From: Mesostigma viride
Taxonomy: Eukaryota; Streptophyta; Mesostigmatophyceae; Mesostigmatales; Mesostigmataceae
Reading direction: 5' to 3'
DNA: 64,000 bases
NCBI GenBank assembly: GCA_009746045.1
Contig: RPFO01000065.1
Coordinates: forward strand, 4,973,368 to 5,037,367
Part shown: in pieces, positions 40,789 through 52,585 of the stretch
Layout: every line of letters begins with the position of its first letter
How positions within the stretch are numbered: the first letter of the stretch is position 1
The notes under the pieces: model-generated
The model's database searches: none
What the model was told of the DNA's origin: nothing
What the model saw: the letters and a program-made list of their open reading frames with translations, nothing else
Made by a program: the position numbers and the translations under genes

Positions 40789-43700
40789 ATGGGGACGCGA
40801 GCCCGAGTTCCGTTAGGTTACCCGAGCTGGGACGAGTTGGCGAAGGCTTTTAGATGTCCACAGGAGGAAGAGGAAAGATGCTTGAAGGCCGCCGACGCTG
40901 TGATTAATGTTCTGGGAGCGAAGTTACGGGCTGTTTCAGAGTGTTACAAATGTGGTGCCGCAGTCCAGGGCACTGCTCCCCGAGGACGATGCGAAGTAGA
41001 TATTATTGTAGTGTTTGACAAACCGATAACGTGTAGTAACTTGACAGAACACATTGAAATTCTTCGGACCTGCCTGCTGCGAAACCTTCCCGGCCTGCAT
41101 ACCGTGCGACGCCTGCATGACCATGTGTCGTTCCAGTACAGGTACGCATGTCCTGCATACGGTGCATCTAACAACCACGGTCTCTATATAATTTCCTTCC
41201 CCACAGTGGCACAGGTTCTAAGAGCAAATACAGTCATTCCCGCGTTAAGTTACGATTCTTAAGGTTACGTTCCCGCGTTAAGTTACGACGCCAAGATTTT
41301 GGCGGCGTAATCCTCAGCGCCCACCTTTCCGTAAATATCTGGCCGGAAATATGGACTTCGGGCGACTTCGATGCTGCAGCTGGATCGGGCTTGACGAGAG
41401 CTGTCGATTGCCGTATAGAAGTCCGTCAGAGGAGGCGGGGGTTGGCTGCTAGCATAGTTCTACCACAAAAGTTACCTACCCGCGTTAAGTTACGTTCCCG
41501 CGTTAAGTTACGACGTCCAGATTTTGGTGGCGATCGTAACTTAACGCGGGAATGACTGTAGCTGCCCCAGTCATTTTTGGCAGATAGAAACTTGCCTTGG
41601 AGTGTAAAAGCTGGGCACATGGCATGGCCTCGTTGTGTTGGGGCCCGTATAAGAAGAGACGCGCCATTTAGGCGTCAATAGCCGGATGTGTGTCTTCGCC
41701 TGTTCGTCACGGATATAGCCTCTGGCCCATTCCTAATGTACACCGAGTTCTCGTTTAAACAAGTGGAACACTATCACAACAATCTGTGCATCATGGAGCC
41801 ATCGTGCACCTTTTATGCACCTTGCGATGTTCAACCGGCTCTCCCGAGTGTCACTTATACTCTCCTCCTAAGGGAACTTAACGTTTGCGCCTTGCCGGGG
41901 GGTGCCGGTCCGTGTTCATGCCCCCCCCTACCTGGGTCAGGGACTTCTACTTCCGGTGCTTCCCCACCTGTGGTCCTGCTGGGCCCATCAACTCCCCCCT
42001 TGCAGGCAGCGGCGGCCCCATGTTCCCAGAGCCCTGCCGTGCCCCCCCCTCTGTGCCCAGCCCGGACGGTCACTCATCGCATGAGCTGGACTGGGATGCG
42101 GTAGGTGGCCCGCTGGCCATGTTGCCTGTGCGATGTGCTAGGTGCCCTGTTGGCCCCGTTGCCTAGTAGGGTATACCAATCGGGTTGCCTTTGCGATCAG
42201 GTAGAGGGACTTTTGGGGGCAGTTTTGCGGGGTCGCAAGTACTCAATCTTTTGGAATGGATATAAAGCGCAAAGTTGATCCGCGGTCTCATCAGCATTGA
42301 ACGCTGGTCCTGCAGTCGCATGGAGATCCACCTGGCCACTACTAGTGGAACGTGCCACGCAGCGGTGTCCCTGCATTTCCTGTCCCTATTCACGCATGGT
42401 CGCTACGAAAGCTTTCGAGCGTTTGCTTCTTCCGAGTGCCTGGCGTGGTCTGGCGCGTGGTCTGGCGTGTGGTCTGGCGTGTGATCTGGCGTGTGGTCTG
42501 GCGTGTGGTCTGGCGTGTGGTCTGACGTGGGCTCTGGTCTCCCAGCAATAGAGTGGAGGACACAGATTGGTTTGGTGCTAGGCTGCACCGCCCGTGCTTT
42601 CTACCCAATTCTTATGGATGTGGTGCAGAGAGGACGCTTCTCGTCCAGATGCCCGCAAACAGCTTTGAAGGGGTGTTTCCCTCCCGGCTGTTTCCCCCTT
42701 GGGATGTCCTTCCCCTTGGATGAACTTCCCCACGCGCATCGCCATTCCTCTCCCCTCGCACAGCCGTCACCCCGGGCGTGCGTCGCGTGCATCCGCCCTG
42801 ACCCTGTGCACGTATGCAGCGTAGTCCTTACCCCTGGGCATGCCTGCTGCCTGCTGCCCCCTTCCCCTGGCCCCCTCTGCACACTACCTTGCACTTTGCC
42901 GATGACCGGATCCATGTGGGCATGCGGGCGCACCTTCCTCCCACCCCCCTGTACCCCCCCCTCCCACTCCAACCCCCCCCCTCCGCCCCTTCACCCACCC
43001 TCCCCACTCTACCCCCCACTCCACCCCTTAAACCTTCCCCCCTCCCTCCCCCCCTTCCCCCCTCCCCCCCCCCTCACTCTCTCTCCCCAGGCCCTCATCC
43101 TGGACAAACGGCTGCAGTCGCGCTACATGCGCCACCAGAGCCCCATCTGCAAGGACGTGATGCGCATCGCCCGCATGTGGCTCGCCTCCCTCTCCTGGGG
43201 CGGCGCGCACAAGCCGCCCGGCTTTCTCATCGAGTGCCTCGTCTGCTGTGCGTACGCACGCCGCGCGGGCAGGGCGCACACCCACCACCTCGTCTTCTGC
43301 GAATTCCTGCGGGTAAGGCCTAGTGGGGGGAGATACTGATTCCAGGATGTAACGGGGGGGGGGGGGGGGGGGGGGGGGGCTGGTTGAAGTTTGCGCGGGG
43401 GCAGGGGGCTTGCGGCCGAGAGGGAAGGCAGGCAACAACTAGTAAAAGGAAAGCCAGTAGACTTGTCATAGGGCGGGCAATCATGGAGTTTAGAATGTCT
43501 AGAGCTTCCCACTTAATGTTATGGCATGGTTGGATGTGAGGGTTATGGGGGTGTCTTGCTCGAGTTTTGCTACGTCTGTGCTTTGAGGTTCTCTTGAGGG
43601 GTTGTGGTGGTGCGGGCACTGGGTGGATGTGCTAGTCTACATTCTATGGGTGGACCGCATACATGATGACTGTGAAATATAGCGAAGGACAATAGCCCAA

Positions 43701-46700
43701 GGCAGGCATGGGTTGTAGGGCGCATGGGGGTCCCTGGGCAGGTTGTTGTGGATACCCCAAGACTGGCCTAACCTGAGCAGTGCTTCCAAGCACATGTAAG
43801 GGTACGTGTCAGGGCGCACAGAGGGTTGCACAGAGGGTTGCACAGAGGGTTGCACAGAGGGTTGCAGAGAGGGTTGCCGTCTTCCGTGCTTGTCTGTCCA
43901 TGTTTTCTTAGATGATAAATTTAAGCTTTTTTTCCTGGTGCCTGCCTTGCCCTTTCTCCCATCCCCGTGCCCCCCCCCTCTTCCCCCCTCCCCCCCCATC
44001 CTTCCGCCCACCCTGTTTTCTCACCCCCCTACCCTTTCCCCACCGCTCCCCCTTCCCGCCCCATTCCCACCCGCACCTTTCCCACCTGCCCTCTTCCCCC
44101 TTGCTGTGCCCCGAGTTCCTGCAACGGCGGTGGCCACCTCAATACCGGCATGACATAATTACCTGCATGCCTTTTATTGCCGGCATGCTGTCGGGACGTC
44201 TTTTTCAACGGCATGCCTCCCCCAGCTTGTGTGCGAGGCGGAGCTGCGGCCGTCGCTGCGACTGGTCATGCCTGAGTGCCGCCACGCGCCCAACTGGTCC
44301 GCCTGGCCCGACGACATCCCAGTGGTGCTGGACCCCGTACACGGGACCACCAATGTGGCCGCCTCGTGGGCTGCGTATGGGACGCAGGTAGGCTTGCTCC
44401 CATGCTGTTACAAACATGATACTAACATGTTACTAATATGTTACAAATGTGATACTAGTATGTTACTAATGTGATACTGGCGTGATACTAATATGATACT
44501 AATATGTTACTAGTATGATACTAATGTGATACTGGCGTGGTGCTAATATGATACTGATATGAGGGAGCAGGGGTGAGATGCATCGGAAATCTCCTCGATG
44601 CACACACTAGCATACGAGACAAACGAGGGCAGCAGGAAGCATACCGCCGGTTTCCCACCGCGGCAAGACCTTGCATTAGGGCGGCAGCATGACACCGCCT
44701 GTGTCCCACCGCGGCATGGTCTTGGGGCACGTGCATGATGGTGGCATGGTGATAGCCTATGCGGTTAGCCATGATGTAGTATTACAAGATATTGTTAAGA
44801 CAGCCAAAGGCAAGTGTGTATCTACAACCGGACCTATTTCGTTGAATGGAACAAGCCTCGTGGCGCTTGTACGTCTGCGCGTCAGGCGCCCAGTTTCACA
44901 AGGGTAGGATGTCCTGCGTTGGTTGTGGACGGGAGAACGGGAAATATGATGCGAGCATTAAGTGGTCGAAAGCAGCGGATGGAGCAGATTTGGATGTGAG
45001 CGTGCGGCTGCTCGCCACTTGTCTGTCCTCCCTTCCCTCCACGTTTCTCTCTTTCTCATGGCCATCGTGCCTGCTTGCTCTATCGGATGCATGTGTTGTG
45101 TTACGTATAGTAATTTGAACAGCCGTGTGTAAACTATCATGAGCCTGCTGCAGCACATTGCCCCGTGCGTGCTCATGGGGCCATTTGTTCGAACACCCAT
45201 GCTGTGTTATCTGGACACTGAATCATGTGACCGTGCGTTGGGCTGTTTGTTCTGCTGTGTGCTTTCGTGTGCAGCTCATCGAGCACGCCAAGGAGGCACG
45301 CCTTGAGATGCAGCCGGTGCTCATGCTACAGGTACATGGTGGCCGCCGCAGGTTGGGAAGGGATGAGGGGGGGTTCCGATGACAGGGAGGCGGATGGGGG
45401 GGGGGGGTCAGATGAAACAGGGCCAAATGACACGCTTGATAATGAAAGGGTGGTAGATGGAAGGGTTAGACGAGATATCAGCAGATGCGAAGGATCATTA
45501 TAACAAGGGTCAGACGAGAAGGGTCAGAAGTTAAGGCGTGCGGGTGCACCGTGCATGTGTATGCGCTTACCTGGTAAAGAAAATGTCATGCCGCCACATG
45601 GACGCATGTGTCATGCGAGAGCATGGTGGGGAATGGTTTGGTCCATGTGTTGGTGGGGAAGGCAGGCATGGGCAGCCTTGACTATGCGCATACACATGGG
45701 CTCTCTCACCTACTATTCTGGAGATGCAAGCTGCTGGGGGGGGCGGGTGGGGGTGGGGGTGGGGGTGGGGTGAGGGTGGGGGATGGAGGGGGTTGGGTTT
45801 GGGTGTGTGTGTGTGGCCGATGGTGGTGGGAAGTCGAGTTTCATTTGATTATCCAGTCACAAATGAACTGAGTGATAAATGGAAGTTTCAACATAACCAG
45901 TAAGCATTAATTGCGTGTCCGGCACGCCTTGTGCAGTCGCGCTTTGCTTTTTTTACCTGCGGCTTGTGCGGGGGGGGGGGGGGGGGATAGAGGGGGGCCT
46001 CCCTCCACCCCCCTGCACTTCTTTACAGGTTGTACTGTATGCTCGCTGGAATCTCGTCGCGTCCAAAGCAAGCACAACCCCTAAGCACTCTTGAGTGAAT
46101 CCTTCTTTAAGTTTGTCAGGCATTGAAGGGTTTGATGGCCAGTATGATGCCAGTCAGGGATGTGTCCAGGTGGTGAAGTGCCCCCGTTGTACTTGCGACC
46201 GTCACGTGCCACCTTGTTCTCCAGGTACATGCCGTGTGCGGCTTCCCTAAGGCGTCCTGTCAGCACGAGGTGACGGCGCACTTTGCGGACGGCACCAACC
46301 TGTCCCTCACCACGGATGGGCCGCAGATACAGGCACTCCATGATGTGAGTGAGGGGGTGCGGTTATCAAGGAGAGGGTGTGGATCTCGGATTCAGGATGT
46401 GGTTTCCGATCAACGGAATACGCGGGTCAGGACACTTTCTAGGGTTTTCATTTTATATTTTCTTTATTGGAGGCACCAGTTGCAGGTGTCATGGCTTTAC
46501 TCATGATGTGTGAGCGATGAGGCTTGTGTGAGTAGTCAATGCCCCTAGTCACTTGGAGTTAGAGACATGCATGGGTACTTAAATCAATCAGCCGATCATT
46601 GACTGACAAACCCTGCGGTGGCTATCAATTTTTTTTTTTGGTAATTGCGTGGAAAGTTTCACTCCAGCTGAGACCTGACCAGCATGCCCTGGATTGTTGG

Positions 46701-48689
46701 TGGTCATGTACATCACAGTTGTTGCGTTCACGCATGGTGGAGGTATGACTTTACTCGTTGACCTGGTATCCTTGCCATGGCATGCCTTGACACCTATCCT
46801 TACGGCCACCCCGCCCAATGTGTGCTTGTCCGTTTCGAACACAATCCCACGAACCAAGCACGAAATGAATGAAACAATACAAACCAACAAATCGAACAAC
46901 GAGTCGCCATGAACCCACGAAACTGACGGCCTGCTTATCTGCTTGTCTGTATTGATTGTACACACACGAACCGACAGCTGCACGGGCTGAGCCCCCGCTG
47001 GCAATCATGCTCGGAGCTGATGGGATCGCAGTCAGGGCCCCAGCGGCCACACGTCGCGCGTAGCTCCGTCACGCTGGTGGCCGTGGGCGTGCAAGGTAAG
47101 AAAGGCAACGGGCTGAAAGATGGTGGCCGTGGGTGTGCAAGCTAGGTTGCATGCTGGTGGGTGGTGGTTATGGGCGTGCAAGGTAAGGCAACAGGTGGGA
47201 GGCAGGTGGCCATGGGTTGGCAAGGCAGGCAATGTGCTGCAGGCGTCTCGCGTAGTGTAGTTTATTAAGCCATCCAGTTTTGGCCATCTCGTGAAAAGGA
47301 TGGGTGTGGTGGATGGTTATACATGTGTGCCAAATACGTGGGTAAAGATGGGATATAGATGTGGATGTACATGTGTGCCAAACACGTGGATAGAGATGGG
47401 ATACAGATGTGGATGTACATGTGTGCCAAACACGTGGATAGAGATGGGATATAGATGTGGATGTACGTGTGTGATGTGTGCCAAACATGTGGATAGAGAT
47501 GGGATATAGATGTGGATGTACATGTGTGCCAAACACGTGGATAGAGATGGGATATAGATGTGGATGTACATGTGTGCCAAACATGTGGATAGAGATGGGA
47601 TATAGATGTGGATGTGCATGTGTGCCAAACACGTGGATACAGATGGGATATAGATGTGGATGTACATGTGTGCCAAACACGTGGATAGAGATGGGATATA
47701 GATGTGGATGTACATGTGTGCCGAACACGTGGATAGAGATGGGATATAGATGTGCATATGTATGTGTGCTAAATGGATAGACCCATTGCCATGAAGGTGC
47801 AGGAGCCAGCGTGGTTTGCTGTGAGTGGAAAGAGATAGGCAGATCGCGCATGTCTGCATTGGCGGATCTGCAAACAGAAAGGAGGGAAATAGAAAGGGCC
47901 TTGCGTATTTGTATGTGGGAAGCATACACGCCGCTACGGGAAGCACACCGCCCGTACCGAGCTGCCCGATGGCATTCATTTCGATGCCAAGCATGTGTTC
48001 CTATTCACCACTCACACACAGGGTCAGAAGCACGGTAGGTCATTGGCCATGCACCTTATCTTGTACTGCAGTCGCATCCAGGGGGTCATATCGATGGATG
48101 TGCGAGTGTGTTTGGAGGCCGAGGCACTGCTTGTTCAGGGGGGGGGCTCACGGTATTGCGTTTGACCCTTACTTTTTACATGGCTTTCTCAGTCGGTTCT
48201 GGAGGCATGATAGTGCTAGGTACCATACCTACAGGCCGAGCGCCTGGGCATGCCTGCCTTAGCTCTTCACTGTCAAGGGAGGCTGTCCCCAGCCCACCTG
48301 CAGGAGGCTAGGAATATTCAGCCACCCCGCTGTGTACACACCCATGCATGCATGCTCACCAATGGCTGACCTGTATACTCATGCGACCTGCTGCCCCACG
48401 CGACGGATTCCGCTTGTGTGCAGGTGCAGAGCACAGCGATGTCCACGCCGGCAATCACATCCACGCAGGCGGCTCGCTGGTACCGCCCACGCCGCCAGCG
48501 GCGCCCTCGTGCCACAGCATTCACCCGCATGGTCACTCGCCGCTGGTGGTAACGACGGCCAGTTTGATGAGCATATTGACCATCCTGCTGGGCCTGCTGG
48601 CCACGCTGCTCGGGTCGCTGGGCAAGACGATCGAACGATTCCAGCGCTTCTGCAGCATTGTGACGGGAGCTAGCGGTGGCAAGCCATGA
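40789..48689 (+). CDS. OAS-like nucleotidyltransferase with C-terminal membrane segment, about 9 exons
   Basis: Proposed exons are 40789-41141, 41941-42100, 43091-43312, 44226-44387, 45275-45331, 46225-46344, 46978-47095, about 47897-48034 and 48424-48689, all GT-AG with matching phases. Exon 2 and the start of exon 8 are the least certain. Exon 1 gives a nucleotidyltransferase core (CGAAVQGTAPRGRCEVDIIV). Exon 3 (LQSRYMRHQSPICKDVMRIA, KPPGFLIECLVC) matches the OAS helical domain, where LKSLIRLVKHWY-type text is usual. Exon 4 (IPVVLDPVHGTTNVAASW) is the signature of the OAS C-terminal domain. Exon 5 (LIEHAKEARLEMQ) continues it. Exons 6-9 add an unassigned region, a His-rich stretch (HSDVHAGNHIHAGG) and one hydrophobic span (LVVTTASLMSILTILLGLLA) near the end. 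The total is about 531 residues. OAS enzymes make 2'-5' oligoadenylate upon sensing dsRNA in animals. Whether this protein is active is doubtful because the first catalytic position is Glu69 (E-V-D) and the usual Gly-Ser is Gly-Ala. Confidence 0.68.
41231..41558. mobile_element. 328-bp MITE, Tc1/mariner-pogo type, in intron 1 of the OAS-like gene
   Basis: Perfect 26-bp terminal inverted repeats begin CAGTCATTCCCGCGTTAAGT and are flanked by TA on both sides (41229-41230, 41559-41560). The CAGT start and TA duplication are typical of Tc1/mariner and pogo elements. Subterminal CGCGTTAAGTTACG motifs recur inside. No transposase frame is present. Confidence 0.9.
42444..42535 (+). repeat. 10-12 bp minisatellite in intron 2 of the OAS-like gene
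   Basis: TGGTCTGGCG with TGTGG recurs about eight times. The array lies inside the inferred intron 42101-43090. Confidence 0.85.
43816..43878 (+). repeat. Five copies of a 13-bp unit in intron 3 of the OAS-like gene
   Basis: GCACAGAGGGTTG recurs in tandem, the last copies reading GCAGAGAGGGTTG. The intron (43313-44225) also holds an unbroken G run at about 43354-43379. Confidence 0.9.
44405..44560 (+). repeat. GATACTAAT/GTTACTAAT short repeat in intron 4 of the OAS-like gene
   Basis: TGATACTAATATGTTAC-type units of 8-11 bp recur directly after exon 4. TACTAA resembles a branch-point sequence, present here many times close to a donor rather than an acceptor. Confidence 0.8.
47310..47770 (+). 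repeat. 48-bp minisatellite, about 10 copies, in intron 7 of the OAS-like gene
   Basis: Each unit contains GATGTGGATGTACATGTGTG, then CCAAACACGTGGATAGAGAT. One copy carries an 8-bp insertion (GTGTGATG). It is open on both strands (16-residue repeats) but lies between exons 7 and 8. Confidence 0.92.
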
Positions 48690-49190
48690 TGCACTCACGT
48701 GCCTCCCGGCAGCCGTCATTACTAACCCTTTGCATGGACGCATTCCTCGGATGTGATTAGCCATGTCTTGCCTCTGTTGGGAAGTTAAGGGGGCACGGCG
48801 GGCCATGGTGTATGGGCACCGCGCAGCACACGGCAGCGGGGTGGTCAAGGTGTTTCCTGAAGGGAGTGGCATTTGACTGTCGTGGAATGGGCCTGCTCGT
48901 GTGCTTCTTTGGTCTGCTGGCCACTTGATCCATGGATGTGTTCTTGGAGCCGAGACTTCTTGCGGCATACGGTGGATTGCACAATGCCTGCTTGTTTCAT
49001 ATTCCCTATTCTCCTCATGGCTACTTCCATGCACCTCGAGTCACGGGGGATCAATCAGGCTGCGACAGGCATGCACATGCACCGGTCGACAACTACAAGC
49101 TCCCAAAAGTCATGGATTCTTGTTGCATGCTCATTTGGATTGATCACAAGCCATTGCAAGTTGTAATGATATTGATGTCATTGGTACGTG
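48690..49190. other. Downstream region of the OAS-like gene
   Basis: No further exon or gene is recognised. It is expected to hold the 3' UTR. A LINE-type end (GTGACTCCCCAACGGGAGCA) follows at about 49188-49210. Confidence 0.4.
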
Positions 49191-49327
49191 ACTCCCCAAC
49201 GGGAGCACGAGTTTAAATATTTAGTTAATTTGTTAATGGGTAAAAGCATTGTCAAGTGAGACAACAAGCATTGTTTATACCGACAGAAGTACTAAGTGAG
49301 ACAACCACAAATATCAATATTAAGTGA

Positions 49328-49430
49328 GACAACTATTCCTGGACGCATATCCACGAGACCCATGACAACCAGCGCAGGCCAGAAATCGGGAGAATGCGGA
49401 GCATGGTATCTCGAGTCCAGATGCCGTCAT
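49328..49430 (+). mobile_element. Dispersed short repeat
   Basis: GAGACAACTATTCCTGGACG, then ACAACCAGCGCAGGCCAGAA, then ATCGGGAGAATGCGGAGCAT and GGTATCTCGAG. Related copies lie near 8600, 27434, 33541 and 52838. It is preceded by several GTGAGACAAC units. Confidence 0.65.
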
Positions 49431-49479
49431 AAGTACAAGTAAGTAAGAGCGTGAACATGCATGCACTGATCATGAAGGC

Positions 49480-50947
49480 ATGCCACGGAGTACCCGATGA
49501 GGTACTTTTCTACCCGGATACTTCACCCGCGAAGGCAAGTGGCGCGACTCATGCACTCGCCCACATCTGGAGTCGCAGATAGCAACTCGATCCGCGTCAT
49601 CCGGACTATCCAAGACGACTGCCTGAGCTCTATACGCTCGGCCATGATGTCGACTAGCTCTGGATCGGGTACCACCTGCGTTTATTGCTGCCATTCGCCG
49701 TCTGTATGAGGGTTCACAGGCAGTAGTGCGGACTGCGGAGGGCACCACTCCACCATTCCCCCTTCACCACGGGGTGTGGCAAGGTTGTGTCCTGTCCCCA
49801 TACCTGTTCATTATTGTCGTGGATCACGTCATGCGCCGGGCACGTGCGCGCTTTACTGCTCTTAAGGGGTTCGCGAGCCAGGCTTGGACATCCTTAACGT
49901 GAAAGAGCACGGCGGGGTTAGACCTGGTTACCGCCTTGCCGACCTGATTTATGCGGATGATACCACCCTCATCGAGCGCCCCGAGCACATTCAGACCTGG
50001 CTGGACTGCCTGGGCCTGGAGGCGCGGGCGGTGGGGCTGGAGATTAGTGTCAAAACTGAGGCGATGGTGATAGGAGCATCCAGTAAACCACCGCTGCCGC
50101 GCCTGCTCGACGGGACGGAGGTCCCGTTCCGCGACCGCTTTAAGCTGTTGGGGAGCTGGCTTCCTGACACCGCCGACGATGTGGACACCCGCATCGGCCT
50201 TGCCTGGGCCAAGCTCCGTTCGCTCACACCCTACTGGCGCTCGAAGGGCCTGAACGGGCACCGCAAGCGCATGCTCTTCAAGGTCCTCGTCCTCACGGTG
50301 CTCACGTATGGCGCCGAGGCGTGGACCCTCCCCCCCAAACTGGCAGCTCGGCTCGACGGCACAGTTTACAGGATGCTCCGGCAGGTCCTTAATGTAGGTT
50401 TTTCCGAGCGTCCGTCATCAGAGTCTCTGTATCATGGCATGCCTCGTGTTTCGGACGAGATTAGACAGCGTAGGATAGCATTTGTAGGACACCTTGCACG
50501 CACCAGCCAGGTCGACACCACCCTTGGTCTGGCCGGCCCCCAGCGGCTTGGACAGCCAGGGCGGCACATTCTGACCTGGCCTGGCCCCAAGGACATTCCC
50601 AAAAGGGTAGGGAAACCTGTCACCAACTACGTTCAGATGCTGCTGGACGACCTCGTGGTCCCAGCCCAGTTTGAGCACCGCATCCACTCTCTCTCCCGTC
50701 TTTGGACTGCCATGCAGGACAAGACGCGGTGGAAGAAGATTGTCAAGGCGCACACGCCCGACCCTGTGGGCAAGCCACCTCCCCCCAAGCGGAGGAGGCG
50801 TTTTGATGAGTAGTGCAGTTAGGATTTTCTAGATAGAGTTAGGATAGTTCGATCACGCGGCTTCCTCCACCCCATCCATCATGAAATATGTGCTACATGA
50901 CCTCCCCACGGAGGCATGTTATAATTTAATTTAATTTTAATTTTAAT
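49480..50947 (+). pseudogene. LINE ORF2 3' half, longest open copy, with tail
   Basis: From 49650 broken frames read VYCCHSPSV/AFIAAIRRLYEG-type text and WQGCVLSPYLFIIVVDHVMR. The frame 49884-50813 then stays open for 309 residues: YRLADLIYADDTTLIERPEH (YADD at 49950-49961), LLDGTEVPFRDRFKLLGSWL, FKVLVLTVLTYGAEAWTL, RRIAFVGHLARTSQVDTTLG, RHILTWPGPKDIPKRVGKPV and KPPPPKRRRRFDE. The RT palm upstream of motif B is truncated, so it cannot be active. A 3' UTR and a TTTAA/TTTTAA tail to 50947 follow. It is the best template for the ORF2 C-terminus in this window. Confidence 0.87.
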
Positions 50948-51149
50948 GATGTCGACGGGTGTGGGGGTAGGTTGCGTGCTAAACCCCGATAGCTCAGGAG
51001 AAAACAAAGGCTTCTCCCGTCGAGCCTGACCTTGGGGTTTTAGGGGCATACCCAGGGTTCACCGGCCCACACCCCCCTGCTGCTAGCTATCTTTTCCGCG
51101 TTTTCGAGGACTTCGTTCAGGATGATGAATTTTTTATAAGTGAGACAAC

Positions 51150-51345
51150 TCTTCCATTAATTAATTAATTAATTAATAAGCACGTGACTGCGTCACGTGG
51201 GTGCCAATACAGAGTAAAGGAACCTTCAACCCTATATACACAGTGAGAAGGAGGGAGGGCGCCCTAGCTTCTCTCACTGCCGCAGGTGGGCAGGCCACAG
51301 AGCGCTCTCTCCACGGCATGGTGCCGGGGCGCAACACTGTGGGTG
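51150..51345 (-). mobile_element. Third copy of the dispersed repeat
   Basis: TTAATTAATTAATTAATAAG, GCACGTGACTGCGTCACGTG and AGAGCGCTCTCTCCACGGCA match the copies in DHS introns 4 and 3. All three copies are in the same (minus) orientation. Confidence 0.75.
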
Positions 51346-51754
51346 CAATACAACCAGTGCAATACCATAGGTAGGCTGACGCATAGCTTATGCTACAAAT
51401 GTGAGGTGGGCTCAAGACGTCGGCTAATTAAGGCGCAAGCTGATGGCCACAAGGTGCCAGAGCTAATTGAAGGTACTATAACGCTGTGCGCTAATATCGT
51501 TTCAAGTGCTGTAATGCCTAAGCTATCCCATCATTGATTGCCCCCATCTAGACAACTAGCTGGAGTGCTCTATCCCGGGGAAGCCCGGGGGAACTCTTCC
51601 ATGTTCTATATTATGAACGGAGATGGAAATCTTTGGCTAGCCTTGTTCACTGAAATTATCAAGGAGACTTGTACAGCCATGCTACGTCCTGGCTATGATC
51701 AGATATTACTTGCCCACGCTCCTTGTTATGATATCATCACATGGGTCATATTGC

Positions 51755-52065
51755 ACCCACCTAGTGGTCCCAGCCCAGTTTGAACACCGCATCCCCTCTC
51801 TCTCCCTTCTTTGGACTGCCATGCAGAACAAGACGTGGTGGCAGAAGATTGTCAAGGCTCACACACCAGCCCCTGTGGGCAAGCCACCTCCCCCCAAGCG
51901 GAAGGGGCGTTTTAATTGCTGAGTAGTGTACCTAGTTAGGATTTTCTAGACTAGATAGCTTCGAGTTAGATTAATTAGTTCGATTACGCGGCTTCCTCCA
52001 CTCCACCCATCCATCAAGGAATATGTGCTACATGATCTCCCAACGGAATTGAATTGAATTGAATT
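51755..52065 (+). pseudogene. LINE ORF2 3' end with AATTG tail
   Basis: LVVPAQFEHRIPSLSLLWTA, MQNKTWWQKIVKAHTPAPVG and KPPPPKRKGRFNC are the C-terminus of ORF2. The 3' UTR ends GATCTCCCAACGG, followed by (AATTG)n at 52048-52065, a variant of the usual TTTAA tail. It is strongly 5'-truncated. Confidence 0.8.
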
Positions 52066-52585
52066 GTAACATAACTCCGTTGGGAGTATATGTAGCACAC
52101 AGCCCTTGAGAGGGGGGCATATGGCCTATCATACATCCTAAGCTACTTCCTGCATTAGGGTGGGGATGTAAAGGACCCTTGCTCTAGGTGCACCAGGGCA
52201 CTTGCATCCCCATGATCTTCAAGCTATACCCAGCGAAGGGGGAGCCTGTCATGGGGGGGAAGATCAGCATAGCTATACAAAGAAGCTAGGGCATGGCGTC
52301 TCAGCAGAGAGTTACTCCCTGCATGGGCACAACATAACTAAATAAAGCTAGGCATCATCTGGGGTGTGGCTCATCATAGGCACACATGTACATGATTAAG
52401 GAAAGCGCGTGGCTTAGCTAGGATAGTGCCTCTAGGAGGCGTACATGTACATGGCCATGCACGGTCTATCTATTCTGCACTAGTTACTATTGCTGTATTC
52501 CCCTAAGCTGGGGCGTCTGGAGTCTCTGGGGCCGCGGGGGGGGGGGGGTCGCCTGCCAGGGCTTGTGGCCGACGTAGATCCCATA
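52066..52585 (-). mobile_element. ORF1-type LINE 3' end, minus orientation, tail to tail
   Basis: It starts at the shared AATTG tract with ACATAACTCCGTTGGGAGTA, the inverse of the family 3' terminus. It runs through CAGAGAGTTACTCCCTGCAT to CGCCTGCCAGGGCTTGTGGC, which is the inverse of the ORF1 C-terminal codons (HKPWQA). It is 5'-truncated there. Confidence 0.75.

Noticed and set aside
41690-42104. 138-residue frame as exon 2 of the OAS-like gene (contains CDVQPALPSV, resembling DVLPA)
   Set aside because: The phase does not fit exon 1, and the preceding residues are not the expected strand. The exon 41941-42100 in another frame fits phase and splice sites better, though not with certainty.
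42491-43090. Upstream extension of the frame of exon 3 in the OAS-like gene
   Set aside because: It is Cys/Pro-rich low-complexity text, has a good CCCCAG acceptor at its end and no similarity to OAS.
44814-45118. Possible extra exon of the OAS-like gene (GRMSCVGCGRENGKYDASIK)
   Set aside because: The text is protein-like, but exon 4 joins exon 5 in phase without it and no matching splice pair was found; kept as doubtful.
47168-47994. Tandem-repeat proteins on both strands
   Set aside because: The 48-bp minisatellite is open in several frames by arithmetic and lies in an intron of the OAS-like gene.
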